Source: Aalborgiella sp031424795 (GTDB lineage: Bacteria > Pseudomonadota > Gammaproteobacteria > Burkholderiales > Burkholderiaceae_C). From it: a stretch of DNA of 52,951 bases. Position 1 is the stretch's first letter; every line of letters begins with the position of its first letter. Made by a program: the position numbers and the translations under genes. This document shows, one piece after another, positions 41,025 to 49,427 of the stretch. The stretch is taken from positions 1-52,951 of the forward strand of contig JANPIC010000157.1 of the NCBI GenBank assembly GCA_031424795.1, in the 5' to 3' direction. Under the pieces are notes generated by a model. The model saw only the letters and a list, made by a program, of their open reading frames with translations, searched no databases and was not told the DNA's origin.

Positions 41025-41444
41025 TTAGTCAGGCTTCGATATTTCAGAAAGCGCCTCAGCGACCGGCTGGATGTTCAAACTCTCAACTGCAAAATCGCCC
41101 AGCGCTACGATGCCGACAAGGCGCTTGTTGCGGTCAACTACCGGCAAACGCCGCACCTGCCGCTCGCTCATGATCTTTGCAGCCTGTTCGACCGAATCAT
41201 CCTCATAAGCCCAAGCGATGCCTTCTGACATCACATCACGAACCTTGGTGTTGGCGTCCATGCCTTCGGCAACGGCACGAATGGCGATGTCGCGGTCTGA
41301 GAGGGTTCCTATCATTCGGTCGTTCTCGCCGACTGGCATCATTCCGAAGTCCCCGTCACGCATCTTTGTTGCGGCGTCCTTGATGCTCATGTCAGGGCTG
41401 ATGACCTGCACGTCACGACTCATCAGGTCTTTTAGCTGTTGCAT
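41025..41444 (-). CDS. tandem CBS-domain protein
   Basis: A 139-residue protein of two CBS domains (residues about 5-60 and 70-125): MSRDVQVISPDMSIKDAATK, then GTLSDRDIAIRAVAEG, then RQVRRLPVVDRNKRLVGIVA. Such stand-alone pairs bind adenine nucleotides and act as energy or stress sensors; the partner here is not known. Upstream in-frame ATGs exist at 41522 and 41450, but AGGAG is best spaced for the ATG at 41444 (MQQLKDLMS). Confidence 0.85.
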   Translation of the reverse strand: MQQLKDLMSRDVQVISPDMSIKDAATKMRDGDFGMMPVGENDRMIGTLSDRDIAIRAVAEGMDANTKVRDVMSEGIAWAYEDDSVEQAAKIMSERQVRRLPVVDRNKRLVGIVALGDFAVESLNIQPVAEALSEISKPD

Positions 41445-41567
41445 TTTCATTCTCCTTGTGAAGTCACTTTTGATGCATCCATGATGGACGTTGAACCGTT
41501 CGACGTCTGTGTGTTGTCGCACACACCGTGCGCTCTAACGGAAGATTTGGCTTGAAGGCTAGTCAGC

Positions 41568-42317
41568 CTAGCACCACCGACCAGAAGTCGAACACACTTT
41601 GCCACGTGCGCCATTCAACCAAACTTGCTCTTCATCCAGTGTTGATGCAATTGAAAGATGAGAGTCAAAGGAAACATGAAGCGTTTCCGAAACATGCGTA
41701 TTTTCGACAGGAAGTTCCCAAGTTAGGAAGACTAGATTGCAATCTCGGTCAGTCGAAAAGTCAGATGCTTTAAACCCGCTGCTGCCGCGTGGAATAACTG
41801 CATGCGGTTGACCAGTATCGAAAATCACGACCGTTCCTCTGACCAAGGGGATTCGATGGCTCGTAGATGGAAAATGTAAATCTAGGCCTTTGTCTTCGCT
41901 CAAAAAAAGATTGCAAAAAGCTGAGCTGCCGTAGTATTCGCCATCATGGTGATACTTTGCGCCTCGGCAGGCCATTAGAGCGATACTGCTCTGGGCGAGG
42001 ACATCCTGCAGCCCCAACGTTCGCGTCCAATCTGATGCCGCTTGCACGCAGTTTTTAAAATCTGGCCAGCGTATACGAGCTCGTGCTAACGGCAATGCCT
42101 CAACGTCACCTGGTTCGAGTTTTAGGTGCAGTGAAATTTCCCTGTCCCAATCTGCAGTCAGTCGCACAGACGGTGCAGGAATATCGACAGTATCTGTCAG
42201 CACAATATCGCTTACGTTTCGGCTACGAATGACGTTATTACTCCAGAAATACGATGTAAGCGCAGACAAAGGCTCAAGTTTAGGCGCAGTGTTAAGTAAG
42301 ACAGAAATACGATCCAT
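41568..42317 (-). CDS. 2-oxoglutarate/Fe(II) oxygenase-like protein
   Basis: A 249-residue protein. KYHHDGEYYGSSAFCNLFLS (near residue 120) provides an HxD-type iron ligand pair, and VVIFDTGQPHAVIPRGSSGF (near 167) supplies the distal His and an Arg that could bind 2-oxoglutarate. The rest is not similar to a family I can name. The likely reaction is hydroxylation of a small molecule or protein; the substrate is unknown. Divergent from queC. Confidence 0.55.
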   Translation of the reverse strand: MDRISVLLNTAPKLEPLSALTSYFWSNNVIRSRNVSDIVLTDTVDIPAPSVRLTADWDREISLHLKLEPGDVEALPLARARIRWPDFKNCVQAASDWTRTLGLQDVLAQSSIALMACRGAKYHHDGEYYGSSAFCNLFLSEDKGLDLHFPSTSHRIPLVRGTVVIFDTGQPHAVIPRGSSGFKASDFSTDRDCNLVFLTWELPVENTHVSETLHVSFDSHLSIASTLDEEQVWLNGARGKVCSTSGRWC

Positions 42318-42385
42318 GCCGCAATTTTAGAGGCGTTTAAAATCGAGTTTTACACACTACTTCGCAATACAAGCTCTGCAAACCT

Positions 42386-43087
42386 ATGCATACCAGCGCA
42401 CTCGTTCTATTTTCTGGCGGCCAAGATTCCACCACCTGCTTAGCGCTTGCGCTGAGCAAGTATGAACGCGTTGAGACGATTGCATTTGACTATCGCCAGC
42501 GGCACAGCGTTGAGTTGGAGGCACGTTTGCGTGTCTTAGAGCAAATCAAGTTGCAATTTCCGCTATGGGCGCACAAGCTGGGTGAAGACCATTTGCTTGA
42601 TTTGGGCGTTTTGGGGCAAGTGAGTGAAACCTCGCTGACGCGTGATGTGGCTTTCAAAATGGAAAGCTCGGGCCTGCCAAACACCTTTGTGCCAGGCCGA
42701 AACCTGTTGTTTTTAACCTTGGCAGCGGCATTGGCGTATCGGCGAGACTTGCAGGTGATGGTCACTGGCGTTTGCGAAACTGACTTTTCAGGCTATCCCG
42801 ACTGCCGCGACGACACCATGAAAGCCATGCAACTTGCGCTGTCATTGGGTATGGACAAGCGTTTTTTGATTGAAACACCACTGATGTGGATTGATAAGGC
42901 CGACACCTGGGCTTTGGCTGCATCGCTAGGTGGACAGCCCTTGGTCGATTTGATTGTCGAACACACCCACACCTGCTATCTTGGTGACCGCATTCACCGC
43001 CATGCTTGGGGCTACGGCTGTGGCACATGCCCAGCCTGCGATTTGCGGGCCAAGGGTTATGACCGTTGGGTGGCGGCGACCGTGTAA
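42386..43087 (+). CDS. queC: 7-cyano-7-deazaguanine synthase
   Basis: A 233-residue enzyme that converts 7-carboxy-7-deazaguanine to preQ0 using ATP and ammonia, a step in queuosine tRNA modification. The ATP motif VLFSGGQDSTTCLALAL is at residues 7-23, FVPGRNLLFLTLAAALAYR near 98-116, and the zinc site near the end is GCGTCPACDLRAKGYDRW with an upstream Cys. Convergent with the ABC transporter gene; the two 3' ends overlap by 31 bp. Confidence 0.95.
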   Translation: MHTSALVLFSGGQDSTTCLALALSKYERVETIAFDYRQRHSVELEARLRVLEQIKLQFPLWAHKLGEDHLLDLGVLGQVSETSLTRDVAFKMESSGLPNTFVPGRNLLFLTLAAALAYRRDLQVMVTGVCETDFSGYPDCRDDTMKAMQLALSLGMDKRFLIETPLMWIDKADTWALAASLGGQPLVDLIVEHTHTCYLGDRIHRHAWGYGCGTCPACDLRAKGYDRWVAATV

Positions 43088-44862
43088 GTTGTGGAGTTTG
43101 AATCGTCCGCAGGACTAATAGTTGTAGATTTTTCAAGCGTCCACGTTGTGTTGTGAAAGGCTGCCACGCTTGGTCGATGTGCTATAGATATAATAGCACC
43201 TTTGGCAATTAATACGCCGGCTAGAAGTCGTTTGTAGAGTGTATTTTCAGCTTCTACATCAAGTGCACTGGTCGCCTCATCGGCAAAAATCCATTGCGGT
43301 TTTTTGAGCAACACACGGGCGATGGCTAAACGCTGCTGCTCACCGCCAGAGAGCATTTGCCCCCACGCTTCTTTGTCGTCCAAGCGATTCGCCAATTGCG
43401 GCAACAAGGCATCTGTTAACGCCGTTTGCAGCGTCGCGTCGTCGTAGTTGGTAGCTGGTTCTGGGTAAGCCAGTGCCTCGCGCAAAGGGCCGTTTGGAAA
43501 GTAGGGGCGCTGTGGAATAAACATGGCGTTTGCAGGCATCTGAATTTGCCCTTTGCTAAATGGCCAGATGCCTGCAAATGCGCGAAACAGGGTCGATTTA
43601 CCGCTGCCTGATGAGCCGCTGAGCAAAATCGCGTCGCCAGCATGTGCGGCGAGCGCCACATGTGCCAACAATACTTTACCGTTGGGGAGCGACAGCGTTA
43701 AATCGGAGGTCGATAAATTATCAGAACCTGCATCAATAATGGTTTGGGTAGAAAGCAAGGCTTCACTCTTTGCCATGCTTTCGTCAAAACTGGTCAAACG
43801 GTCAGTCGTGGCCCGCCAGCTGGCAAGTCCGCTGTAGCTGTCCACAAACCAACTCAATGAGTTTTGCACTTGCCCAAACGCGCTAGATATTTGCATCAAC
43901 TGCCCAAGCTGAATTGAACCACTGAAAAAACGCGGTGATGCGACGAGGAAAGGAAAAATAATTGCTGCTTGGCCAAAAAAACTGGTGAACCAAATCAAGT
44001 TCTTCTGTGCTTTGATGAGGGCAAGGTAGTTGCTGATGACGGTTGTAAACCGCGTATCTAATTGAGTTTTTTCAACACTTTCGCCTTTGTCTAAGGCAAT
44101 AGATTCGCTGTACTCACGCACACGCACCATGTGGTGGCGAAAGTCTGCTTCGTATTTTTGTTGAAAAAAGTTGAGTGAGATTTGAGATCTACCAATGTAG
44201 TGCGTCAACACGCTACCAACGAGACAATACACCACAGCTGCCCACAACATGTACCCTGGAATGGTGTAGCTGCTACCGCCCACGGCAAAAGAGAATGCGC
44301 CAGAGAGTCCCCAAAGAATTCCCACAAAACTCACCAAGGTGACCACAGAATTGAGCAAACCCATGCAAAGCGAAATCGTTTGCGTAGTGAACTGGTTCAC
44401 GTCTTCCGATATCCGCTGGTCGGGATTGTCAGTATTGACCGTATTGAGGTCAGCACCCACAGCTGTTGTAAAACGCGTGAGCTCTAGCTTGTAAAAGGTT
44501 TGGTTGCTCAGCCAGCGCTGCAAATAATAGGTCGTCATCCACTTGCGCCAACGCATTTCTAGCACTTGTGTGAGGTAAAACTTGTAAACCACAATCACAA
44601 TGCTACCAAAAGCCAGATATGTAAAGCGCGTGAGTTGTTTCCAAAACACTGGCTCGTCTTTGTTTTGCAGCGCATCGTAAAAAACGCCATTCCAGTCGTT
44701 GAACTGCACCGCCATGTACACAGTTGCTAAATTCAACAACACGATGGCCAGTAGCAAACCACGCGCTTGCCATTTTTGATCAGACTGAAAGTAAGGCATT
44801 GCCAGCTTCACAACGCGTTTCACAAAGACGTTGAAAGATTTGAATTTAGCGGCTAATTGCAT
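43057..44862 (-). CDS. SbmA/YddA-type ABC transporter, fused permease and ATPase
   Basis: A 601-residue fused ABC transporter. The N-terminal membrane domain (about 30-340) has the family stretch ATVYMAVQFNDWNGVFYDAL and VLEMRWRKWMTTYYLQRWL. The ATPase has Walker A SGSSGSGKST (near 425), signature LSGGEQQRLAIARVLLKK, Walker B WIFADEATSALD and the H-loop His in SIAHRP. Relatives export or import peptides or cobalamin; the substrate is unknown. Between Walker B and the H-loop lies LLAGVLIAKGAIISI, encoded by a dispersed palindromic element, inside the otherwise most conserved part of the enzyme. Confidence 0.87.
   Translation of the reverse strand: MQLAAKFKSFNVFVKRVVKLAMPYFQSDQKWQARGLLLAIVLLNLATVYMAVQFNDWNGVFYDALQNKDEPVFWKQLTRFTYLAFGSIVIVVYKFYLTQVLEMRWRKWMTTYYLQRWLSNQTFYKLELTRFTTAVGADLNTVNTDNPDQRISEDVNQFTTQTISLCMGLLNSVVTLVSFVGILWGLSGAFSFAVGGSSYTIPGYMLWAAVVYCLVGSVLTHYIGRSQISLNFFQQKYEADFRHHMVRVREYSESIALDKGESVEKTQLDTRFTTVISNYLALIKAQKNLIWFTSFFGQAAIIFPFLVASPRFFSGSIQLGQLMQISSAFGQVQNSLSWFVDSYSGLASWRATTDRLTSFDESMAKSEALLSTQTIIDAGSDNLSTSDLTLSLPNGKVLLAHVALAAHAGDAILLSGSSGSGKSTLFRAFAGIWPFSKGQIQMPANAMFIPQRPYFPNGPLREALAYPEPATNYDDATLQTALTDALLPQLANRLDDKEAWGQMLSGGEQQRLAIARVLLKKPQWIFADEATSALDVEAENTLYKRLLAGVLIAKGAIISIAHRPSVAAFHNTTWTLEKSTTISPADDSNSTTYTVAATQRS
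43181..43232 (-). repeat. dispersed palindromic element inside the ABC transporter ATPase
   Basis: GCTATAGATATAATAGCACC then TTTGGCAATTAATACGCCGG then CTAGAAGTCG. The core GGCAATTAATACGCCGGCTAG differs by one base from the consensus. Read on the gene strand as LLAGVLIAKGAIISIA. Confidence 0.85.
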
Positions 44863-44883
44863 CTACGTACCTCAAAAAATGAT

Positions 44884-45780
44884 TTATGCGTTCGACACAC
44901 CGCTAGCCACATGTCCAGATGGCACGTGCAAGGCGGCGGAGTTAACGTGGCCGGTTTGGTCGTCAAAAAAGAAGTCAGGCTCAAACTCACGTAAAAACTC
45001 GCCTTTGGCCAAACCACCTAAAAACATAGCTTCGTCCACTTCGATGTTCCAGTTCATCAAGGTGCGAATGGCACGCTCATGTGCAGGTGCGCTGCGGGCG
45101 GTGACAAGGGCAGTGCGCAGCCGCATGGTTGGCGTGCCTTCTTGCTGTAAGCGGTGCAGGGCTTCTAGCAATGGTTTGAATGGCCCACCGCTGAGGGGCA
45201 AGTTTGCATTGTCTTTTTCATGCTGCTGAAAAGCGGACAAACCTTGTTCTTGAAACACGCGCTCAGCCTCATCGCTGAAAAGCACAGCGTCGCCGTCAAA
45301 AGCGATACGTACTTCGTTAGGGTGCGCGCTGCTGGCGTGGGTGGATTGTGGGTAGACCTGCGCAGCGGGAACACCGGCTTCAAGCGCAGCGCGTACGTCG
45401 CTCAAATGTGTGGATAAAAACAAATTGGCATGCAGCGGTTTCAAATAGCGCCATGGCGGTTGGCCGCGTGTGAATGTGCCGCGCTGTACGTTCAGCCCGT
45501 AATGCTGTGCCGACCTGAAAACCCGCATGCCCGAAACTGGGTCATTGCGGGACAAAATGACGACTTCTACCCGCTTGATATCGCCAGAATTGAAAGCAAG
45601 CAGTTTCTTAACCAACGAAAAAGCCACGCCCGGTTTGGCGGGCTCGTCGAGCTTGGACAACTGCAAGTCCATATAGGCGCGGTCGTCGCCTTGCTCAAAA
45701 ACTTCATTCTCTTGCTCAAAATCGAACAAGGCGCGTGATGAAATGGCAACGACGAGTTGCCCGTTTAGATTGGTAGCCAT
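44884..45780 (-). CDS. cytosolic 5'-nucleotidase (NT5C1-like family)
   Basis: A 298-residue protein matching the bacterial members of the 5'-nucleotidase family that includes animal NT5C1. Typical parts are VVAISSRALFDFEQEN near the N-terminus, VEVVILSRNDPVSGMRVF, GVPAAQVYP, RIAFDGDAVLFSDEAE (near 160) and FLGGLAKGEFLREFEPDFFFDDQ (near 255). It hydrolyses nucleoside monophosphates in the cytoplasm. It is 21 bp upstream of the ABC transporter gene on the same strand. Confidence 0.82.
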   Translation of the reverse strand: MATNLNGQLVVAISSRALFDFEQENEVFEQGDDRAYMDLQLSKLDEPAKPGVAFSLVKKLLAFNSGDIKRVEVVILSRNDPVSGMRVFRSAQHYGLNVQRGTFTRGQPPWRYLKPLHANLFLSTHLSDVRAALEAGVPAAQVYPQSTHASSAHPNEVRIAFDGDAVLFSDEAERVFQEQGLSAFQQHEKDNANLPLSGGPFKPLLEALHRLQQEGTPTMRLRTALVTARSAPAHERAIRTLMNWNIEVDEAMFLGGLAKGEFLREFEPDFFFDDQTGHVNSAALHVPSGHVASGVSNA

Positions 45781-45831
45781 AAACGTGAGTGTAATCGCGA
45801 GTTTGATAGACTCGCGACTTGCTGCGCGGGC

Positions 45832-46674
45832 TTAGGCTTCCAATAACCCCAAGTTTTTGCAAAGCGCTAGCGTAGGAACGCTTTGGTTCATGGTGTAAAA
45901 ATGAATCGCAGGTGCGCCGCCTTTGATCAGCTCTTCGCACAAACTGGTCACCACATCCAAGCCAAAGGCTTTGATGGAGGCGGTATCGTCGCCAAAAGCG
46001 TTCAGGCGCAGACGAATCCAGCGTGGAATCTCAGCGCCGCACGCGTCTGAAAACCGCATCAACTGCGTTGAGCTGGTGATGGGCATGATGCCAGGAATCA
46101 CCGGAATGGCGATGTTGTTCTTCGCGCACTCTTCCATGAAGTGAAAGTATGCCGCTGCGTTGTAAAAATACTGGGTGATGGATGAATCCGCGCCCGCTTT
46201 GACCTTGGTGACAAAGGCTTGCATGTCCGCTTCAGGCGATTTTGCCTGTGGGTGCACCTCTGGGTAGCTGGCGACTTCAAGGTGGAAAGCGTCGCCCGTT
46301 TCAGCGCGTATAAATGCGACGAGGTCGCTGGCGTAGTGAAACTCACCACCCGCGCCATAGCCACTGGGCAAGTCGCCACGCAATGCCACCAAGCGTTTCA
46401 CGCCATTGGCTCGCAACTCTGCCAATTGTTCGCGCACGGTGGCTTTGGTTGCACCTACGCATGAGAAGTGCGATGCAGCGTCCACGCCTTCTGCCAAGAT
46501 TTCGTTGACGGTGCCAAACGTACCGGCTTGCGTTGAGCCACCAGCGCCGAAGGTAACAGAGCAAAACTGCGGCTTCAGCGGGTACAAAGCTTGGCGCACC
46601 ACGCGCAGTTTCTCAAAGCCTTCAGGTGTCTTTGGCGGGAAAAATTCTAAACTGATTGGTAAATGAGTGGTCAT
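45832..46674 (-). CDS. metF: 5,10-methylenetetrahydrofolate reductase
   Basis: A 280-residue flavin enzyme that reduces methylenetetrahydrofolate to 5-methyltetrahydrofolate for methionine synthesis. SLEFFPPKTPEGFEKL at the start, CSVTFGAGGSTQAGT (near 40), ALRGDLPSGYG and FYNAAAYFHFMEECAKNNI are characteristic. Following tlyA and ahcY on the same strand, it fits a SAM-cycle cluster. Confidence 0.95.
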   Translation of the reverse strand: MTTHLPISLEFFPPKTPEGFEKLRVVRQALYPLKPQFCSVTFGAGGSTQAGTFGTVNEILAEGVDAASHFSCVGATKATVREQLAELRANGVKRLVALRGDLPSGYGAGGEFHYASDLVAFIRAETGDAFHLEVASYPEVHPQAKSPEADMQAFVTKVKAGADSSITQYFYNAAAYFHFMEECAKNNIAIPVIPGIMPITSSTQLMRFSDACGAEIPRWIRLRLNAFGDDTASIKAFGLDVVTSLCEELIKGGAPAIHFYTMNQSVPTLALCKNLGLLEA

Positions 46675-46695
46675 ACTGATTTTCTCAAAGTTGTC

Positions 46696-47691
46696 TTATT
46701 TCATTTTTGCTTTTGACGCATGAATAAAAAACTCGCGGTTGCCGTCGCCACCTTGAATGGGGGACTCCAGCCAAGCGTGAACGGTCAAACCTTGTTCTAC
46801 ATAAGCTTCGCGTACACGCTTTTCAACCTGCTCGTACAAAGCCGCTTCGCGCACGATGCCACCTTTGCCGACTTGGCCAAAATTCAGCTCGAACTGTGGT
46901 TTGACCAGCATCACCAGGCAGCCACTTGGTTTTAGCAACGGTGCAATAGCGGGTAAGACGAGTGTTTGGGAAATGAATGACAGGTCACCCACGATGAAAT
47001 CGAATTCGGCTGCAAAATCAGGCTCAAATAGGTCATTATTTACGCTTGCAGCCGGCGTATTTATTGCCTGAATAGCTATATTTTTAGGAGTAAATTCGGT
47101 GTCTTCATAGCCGTCATCATCGTCAAATTCAGAGTCATTCTCCATATCTGCATCAAGGTCTTCTTCACCTGACAGCAGTTTGGCAATCTCAGTCGCAATC
47201 GCACCCGGCTCGCGGGCGTTGACCCGTTCAAAACACAAGACACGCTCGTCCGAGCGCAGCTTGTCATGCAATTGACCAAAACCAACGTCTACGCCAACGA
47301 CGCGTGCTGCGCCTTGCTGCAACAAACAGTCGGTAAAACCACCCGTGGATTGACCGACGTCTAGGCATGTTGCGCCTTTGACAGACAGACCAAGCTGTTG
47401 CAGTGCACCCTCCAGCTTCAAGCCGCCGCGCGAAACGTAGCGGGCTTCGGCATCGTTGAGCAGTTCAATTTGCGCGTCATCCGGCAAAATGTCGCCGTTT
47501 TTTGCGATGCGTTGCCAATAGAGTGCGGAACCAGAGCTGCTGGCTGAGCCGATTTCAGCGCCGCTCATCGCCCCTTGCGCAGTGTGGTGGTGACCCAGTT
47601 TGAGCCATTGCACACCGCTGGCAATCAGCCGCTGCGCTTGCGCGCGGGTGCTGGCTAAGCCACGGATGACGAGAAGTTGATCTGCACGCAT
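46696..47691 (-). CDS. TlyA family rRNA methyltransferase/hemolysin, with an acidic insertion
   Basis: A 331-residue protein with an N-terminal S4 RNA-binding domain (MRADQLLVIRGLASTRAQAQ) and a C-terminal FtsJ-like SAM methyltransferase (CLDVGQSTGGFTDCLLQQGA, then VDVGFGQLHDKLRSD). TlyA relatives 2'-O-methylate rRNA. It is longer than usual (about 240-270) because of an insertion at about 167-230 rich in Asp and Glu (EEDLDADMENDSEFDDDDGY), followed by NIAIQAINTPAASVNND, which is encoded by a dispersed palindromic element. Motifs needed for SAM binding are intact. Confidence 0.85.
   Translation of the reverse strand: MRADQLLVIRGLASTRAQAQRLIASGVQWLKLGHHHTAQGAMSGAEIGSASSSGSALYWQRIAKNGDILPDDAQIELLNDAEARYVSRGGLKLEGALQQLGLSVKGATCLDVGQSTGGFTDCLLQQGAARVVGVDVGFGQLHDKLRSDERVLCFERVNAREPGAIATEIAKLLSGEEDLDADMENDSEFDDDDGYEDTEFTPKNIAIQAINTPAASVNNDLFEPDFAAEFDFIVGDLSFISQTLVLPAIAPLLKPSGCLVMLVKPQFELNFGQVGKGGIVREAALYEQVEKRVREAYVEQGLTVHAWLESPIQGGDGNREFFIHASKAKMK
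47048..47086 (+). repeat. dispersed palindromic element inside tlyA-like gene
   Basis: GCAGCCGGCGTATTTATTGC then CTGAATAGCTATATTTTTAG. The core is identical to copy 1 over 16 bp. Read on the gene strand as IAIQAINTPAA, in the same frame as the era copy. Confidence 0.88.
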
Positions 47692-47709
47692 GAAGTTGTT
47701 ATTTTAGAG

Positions 47710-47772
47710 GTAAAAATAGCGCTAGCCGGCGTATTATCTGCCAGTAGCGCTATGTATTTAATAGCTATTTAA
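47710..47772 (+). repeat. dispersed palindromic element between ahcY and tlyA
   Basis: GTAAAAATAGCGCTAGCCGG then CGTATTATCTGCCAGTAGCG then CTATGTATTTAATAGCTATT. The CTAGCCGGCGTATTA core and a following hairpin (AGCGCTA at 47717 and TAGCGCTA at 47745) are present. Confidence 0.82.
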
Positions 47773-47814
47773 ATTTAAATCACGTTGATTTAAATTAATT
47801 TTGCTAATCGACGA

Positions 47815-49353
47815 TTAATAGCGGTATGTATCAGCCTTGTACGGGCCAGTTTTCTTCACGCCGATGTAGTCAGCTTGCTCTGTGGTCAACTCAGTCAACA
47901 CAGCGCCAACCTTTTTCAGGTGCAAACGTGCTACTTTTTCGTCCAAATGCTTAGGCAAAACATACACTTTACCGATTTTGTATTCTTTTGGCTTGGTGAA
48001 CAATTCGATTTGTGCAATCGTTTGGTTCGCAAAGCTGGAAGACATCACAAAGCTTGGGTGGCCCGTGCCGCAGCCCAAGTTCACCAAGCGGCCTTGCGCC
48101 AACAAGATGATGCGTTTAGATGGCTTTTTGCCAGATTTCGGGAAAATCACGTGGTCCACTTGTGGCTTGATCTCTTCCCACTTGCATTTGGCGAGTGATG
48201 CAACGTCGATTTCATTGTCGAAGTGACCAATATTACAAACGATGGCGTTGTTTTTCATCGCGTCCATGTGCTTGTAGGTGATCACGTTTTTGTTGCCAGT
48301 GGCGGATACAAAAATGTCGCACTTGTCAGCCGCATATTCCATGGTCACGACTTTGTAGCCTTCCATCGCGGCTTGCAGCGCGTTGATCGGGTCAACTTCA
48401 GTCACCCACACTTGTGCGCTCAAAGCGCGTAAAGCTTGTGCAGAGCCTTTGCCCACGTCGCCGTAACCAGCCACCAAGGCAACTTTGCCAGCAATCATCA
48501 CGTCGGTGGCGCGCTTGATCGCGTCAACCAATGACTCGCGGCAACCATACAGGTTGTCGAATTTTGACTTGGTCACTGAATCGTTCACGTTGATAGCGCG
48601 CAATTTCAAAGTGCCTTTGGCAGACATTTCGTTCAAACGCAACACGCCGGTGGTGGTTTCTTCTGTCACGCCTAAGATGTTTTTCAGGCGGCGGCTGTAC
48701 CAAGTTGGGTCAACTTTGAGTTTGGCTTTGATGGCGTTGAACAGGCAAATCTCTTCTTCGCTGCCTGGCTTGGAGATGACTTTGAGGTCTTTCTCAGCCT
48801 GTGTGCCCAAATGCATCAACAAAGTAGCGTCGCCACCGTCGTCCAAAATCATGTTTGGGCCTTCACCAGCCGTACCTTTTTTGCCGGTGAATTCAAAAAT
48901 GCGGTGGGTGTAATCCCAGTACACGTCCAAGCTCATGCCTTTGTAAGCAAAAACTGGTGTTCCAGCGGCCACCAAAGCGGCAGCAGCGTGGTCTTGTGTC
49001 GAGAAAATGTTGCATGACGCCCAACGCACGTCAGCGCCCAAAGCTTGCAAAGTCTCAACCAACACAGCGGTTTGAATCGTCATGTGCAACGAACCCGTGA
49101 TACGCGCGCCTTTGAGCGGCTGTGCTTTGGCGAACTCTTCACGGATAGACATCAAACCTGGCATTTCTGTCTCGGCGATGTTCAATTCTTTGCGGCCAAA
49201 AGCGGCAAGGCTCATGTCTGCTACGGCGTAGTCTTGCTTGGCGGCTGCGACAACTGCATTCACGATGGCTTTAGCTGTTACAGCTGGCTTGGTTGTGGAT
49301 TTTGGTGCTGTTTTTTTCTCAGCAGTAGTTTTCGATTTTGCGACTGGCTTCAT
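47815..49353 (-). CDS. ahcY: S-adenosylhomocysteinase
   Basis: A 512-residue NAD-dependent enzyme that splits S-adenosylhomocysteine into adenosine and homocysteine. Motifs are ARITGSLHMTIQTAVLVETL, the NAD site VAGYGDVGKGSAQALRAL and KRIILLAQGRLVNLGCGTGH. About 35-40 residues at the N-terminus form a Lys/Ala/Thr-rich extension (MKPVAKSKTTAEKKTAPKST) not typical of the core enzyme. An SAH riboswitch lies upstream in the leader. Confidence 0.97.
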   Translation of the reverse strand: MKPVAKSKTTAEKKTAPKSTTKPAVTAKAIVNAVVAAAKQDYAVADMSLAAFGRKELNIAETEMPGLMSIREEFAKAQPLKGARITGSLHMTIQTAVLVETLQALGADVRWASCNIFSTQDHAAAALVAAGTPVFAYKGMSLDVYWDYTHRIFEFTGKKGTAGEGPNMILDDGGDATLLMHLGTQAEKDLKVISKPGSEEEICLFNAIKAKLKVDPTWYSRRLKNILGVTEETTTGVLRLNEMSAKGTLKLRAINVNDSVTKSKFDNLYGCRESLVDAIKRATDVMIAGKVALVAGYGDVGKGSAQALRALSAQVWVTEVDPINALQAAMEGYKVVTMEYAADKCDIFVSATGNKNVITYKHMDAMKNNAIVCNIGHFDNEIDVASLAKCKWEEIKPQVDHVIFPKSGKKPSKRIILLAQGRLVNLGCGTGHPSFVMSSSFANQTIAQIELFTKPKEYKIGKVYVLPKHLDEKVARLHLKKVGAVLTELTTEQADYIGVKKTGPYKADTYRY

Positions 49354-49427
49354 GGCTCACTCCAAATATTTAAAGTTAAATAGGTAAGATTAACCACTGA
49401 GGTCATGAGAGAAATTCTTTTGGGGAA

